From Pyrenopolyporus hunteri (Eukaryota > Ascomycota > Sordariomycetes > Xylariales > Hypoxylaceae), in NCBI GenBank assembly GCA_902806595.1, contig CADCXC010000003.1:62001-126000 (forward strand): a stretch of DNA of 64,000 nucleotides, written 5' to 3'. Every line of letters starts with the position of its first letter. Within the stretch, counting starts at the first letter, position 1. The position numbers and the translations under genes were made by a program. Below the pieces are notes generated by a model, which saw only the letters and a list, made by a program, of their open reading frames with translations, did no database searches and was not told the DNA's origin. This document shows positions 61,384 through 64,000 of the stretch, piece after piece.

Positions 61384-64000
61384 CTTGCTGATTAAGGAAA
61401 CTAATAATCAGATGTGGTTTCCTGTGCCGTCTGGGGGTCGGGCCTTCGCAGATGTATCTCGTACCAGCAGGTGGAAGCTCGGAGTGTGGGCCGGACTGTC
61501 GATCGGGATAATATTGAGACTGAGAAAGGATTCCTGCTTTGCTCAGCGGGTTTGGCCTCAATGTCGGGACACTACGAGACGTGCGCGGGAGGCATGAAGC
61601 GACCCGGCTTGTGGGCTGGAGATAACGACTGCGTGTAAGTTCGGGCGTAGCAAGTAGATTGCCTGACACGTATGGGACGGACAAACCGCGGTCGCTCGGC
61701 TGGTCAAGACTCTCAACAAACAAGGCCTGACCGGCAGCTTACACGTTGGGGTCCTAAGGGGGGAGGGCTGGGGAGATGGGGTCACTCGCGTCCGCATATA
61801 GCAGGGAGGAAAGTGCTCGGTGGAGGGTAAATCTAGTGGCCAATCTCGAGCTTACGGCACGGCAATACCAGACTAATTCAGAACTACCTAGTTGACGGAC
61901 CAGGCGTCGAAATGGACGTGATAGATGTGGCCTTGGTGCTCTTGAAACGTCGGAAAGAAGCTAGAGAGGTGGGAGGAGAGGAGAGATTTATACGAGCATT
62001 ACCTGGAATCAGTACCATATCGGGTCAAGGTCCCATTACCAAGGCGTGACTTAGGGAGTCCAAAGGAACATGGGCCATCTACGAGCGAAGTACAATCACG
62101 AAGACAAGCAGCCCGGCGTCTGGGGAGGGTGTGAATGTAAGTGGAGAGGAGTGGATGTGGAAAGAGCAGCTACTTTCCTCTTCGAGGCCCCGCTATCCTC
62201 GTCAGTCAGCCTCAATTGGGGAGAGGTTGATGACTTGGCGGCTTGCCTCTTCAGGCCCGTACGAGGGAAACCAGAGATATCATTGGGTAGCCGCACTCTT
62301 CATATTAACGCAAGGCCGGGCCGGGTCTAGGCATGGACATCTGTCAGCTGCTTGATTGTCTACCTACCTCCAAAGCGAGGCAAGTCGTTATACACAGGTT
62401 ATATTGAACGAGCGGGAAGACTCGCGGGGCTGGTGCTCAGAGACACGGCATTGGAGCTAGTGTCCCTTCTGCTGTCATGCTGCACGATACCCAAGCGGTT
62501 CATCGTGCATACGAAACTGGGGCAAATGACCGGGTCGTGATAGCGTAGTTGATGTGACTATCTAAGGCGCGAAATTACGCCGTAAGCTTAGCCGCCGAGT
62601 CGGGACCCGTCCGAGCACTGTGGTTAACATGGAGCATGAGACGAGGTTGAGAGGACTAGTGTACCCAGTCTAGGATGAGTTGGAAAACGACGAAACGGGA
62701 CCCGAGGACTTAGCATGTTAGGAAGCTGGGTTAGCTGGGCTCGAATGGATTAAGATAGGTATCGATCCCTGTAATTCAGACTCTCAGATCTGTTCGGACT
62801 TTTGTATTTGCTGTGTGGAGTGTGTTGTGGAGCTGTTGGGAGCTTCGAAGCCAACTTCACCTGCTACGTAATAGGTATTAGGTTATACGTCCTTTTTTTT
62901 TTTTTTTTTTTCTCGGCTTTGCGTACTTGCGAGCCGTGTCGATATCAACGCAGCAAGATATGATTAGTAGAGTTAGAACAGCGTCGACCCGGTCCCGTTA
63001 CACAGGTACAATAGTAGGTAGGTAGCTCATACGTGGTCGCGGTGGCCTACCGTGACGCACGCATTGTGGCGCTTGAGCACTTAGGCGTCGGCCCTTGCGG
63101 GTGCAAGACTTGATCCGTAGCTCCTTGAAGAGGGTGCTGTTTTACTGTGCTTACCTACCCACCCTAGGTGACTAGGGATTAATGGTCTGTAGTATGAATT
63201 AGATAGCAAATTTGATATCTTAGGTGGTCTAGCCGGCACAGCTGAAGCAAGACTCAATGATCGTATCCGGAAGTATGCTTTTCAAGGCCTATGCCTTAAA
63301 TATGCACAGCATGTGAACATACCTACTATGTATTGGTCCCTCGAGTTTATGTTCGATGTCTAAACATGCGCCTAACCCTGGCGACGCAGGGTTGTGGATA
63401 GCTGACATGTGCTAAATGTGTTTAAGAATAGATAGGTAGGTAGGCATGCACACTATAATGGGCGAGAGGTGGCTCGCGTGAAGCGCCTTATTTGCAAGTA
63501 TTCGAATTCGGCGTCAGGAAGCGCGGCCAATCCCCTAGCGTACGGACGGATATTTCACCTTGAATATTGTACTAAAAGACAGTTAGCTTACCCAAAAGGA
63601 AAGGAAGGAAAAAAGTAAGCTTGTTATTGAGGTCTAATGAATCCTGTAGGCCATTCTTTATGGTCACGAAAACCACCAGGGATTTATTGTGAGAAGAATT
63701 CCAGAACGAGTTAGCCTCACTTTTTTTTACTTACTAGCCCTATGCCGTACTAAGATGGTGAAAGGGCTTCAGCTGAGGTGAGCCCTATGTGGCCTTAGCG
63801 AACCTGGTCCGAGTCGATCCCCCGGCGGAATGAGAACCCTTGGAGGGTAGAGGGACGATACCTCTACATGAGATGCTGGCGTTGGAGGGAGGATGGAGGA
63901 TCCCGTCATACTGGGAAAACCGGATGAGAGGATGAGGCGATGTGGCACATTGAGAAGATGGCAGGTAGGCGAATCGTTGAAATCGCAACCCCTTTCCGCT
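61384..64000. other. Terminal intergenic region, no gene seen
   Basis: Frames are under 130 residues, overlap each other and resemble no family. Contains T19 at 62893-62911 and GTAGGTAG words at about 63015 and 63433. A gene lying mainly beyond the window edge cannot be excluded. Confidence 0.5.
62893..62911 (+). repeat. T19 homopolymer
   Basis: Nineteen consecutive T flanked by CC and CTCGG; a simple repeat. Confidence 0.9.

Overview
The window looks like chromosomal DNA of a filamentous ascomycete, most likely a Sordariomycete. The genes are orthologues of fungal housekeeping proteins, introns are short (74-130 nt) with GT...AG ends, leaders are pyrimidine-rich, and two long AT-rich blocks carry the pattern left by repeat-induced point mutation (RIP). 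The exact taxon cannot be told from the sequence alone.

Layout. 1-15475 is an AT-rich, gene-free block, open at the left edge of the window. It contains a 23-bp tandem array, a purine-rich tandem tract and one diverged repeat pair. 15476-36472 is a gene island of normal composition: a sugar-porter-type transporter (+), an Asp/Glu/hydantoin racemase of the DCG1 type (-), actin-related protein 2 (+), the Mediator kinase CDK8/SSN3 (+), an ARF6-type GTPase (-), mannose-6-phosphate isomerase (-), the SAGA subunit SGF29 (+), a small secreted or GPI-type protein (+), ribosomal protein eS24 (-) and an EFM3/FAM86-type protein lysine methyltransferase (+). 36473-44384 is a discrete element of about 7.9 kb: 37-bp perfect terminal inverted repeats of normal composition enclose an AT-rich, RIP-saturated interior. 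44385-64000 is sparsely coding: a type I membrane protein (+), a Gln/Ser-rich protein with a very long ATG-free leader (-), and a single-pass membrane protein (-), separated by long intergenic DNA rich in ACCTAGGT-type palindromes.

The genes are mostly unrelated core functions (actin nucleation, transcription, vesicle traffic, cell-wall sugar supply, translation), each with its own promoter. Two of them, CDK8 and SGF29, act in RNA polymerase II transcription, but nothing shows that they are co-regulated.

The most unusual signals are: (i) residual cytosines in the AT blocks lie mostly in CpG, and the few others sit on one strand per segment; (ii) a 7.9-kb element whose terminal repeats escaped mutation completely; (iii) 1,629 bp upstream of the Gln/Ser-rich gene without one ATG on the sense strand, against 35 on the other strand.

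Gene models were spliced by hand. Reading frames, phases and lengths were checked arithmetically. No database or transcript evidence was available.
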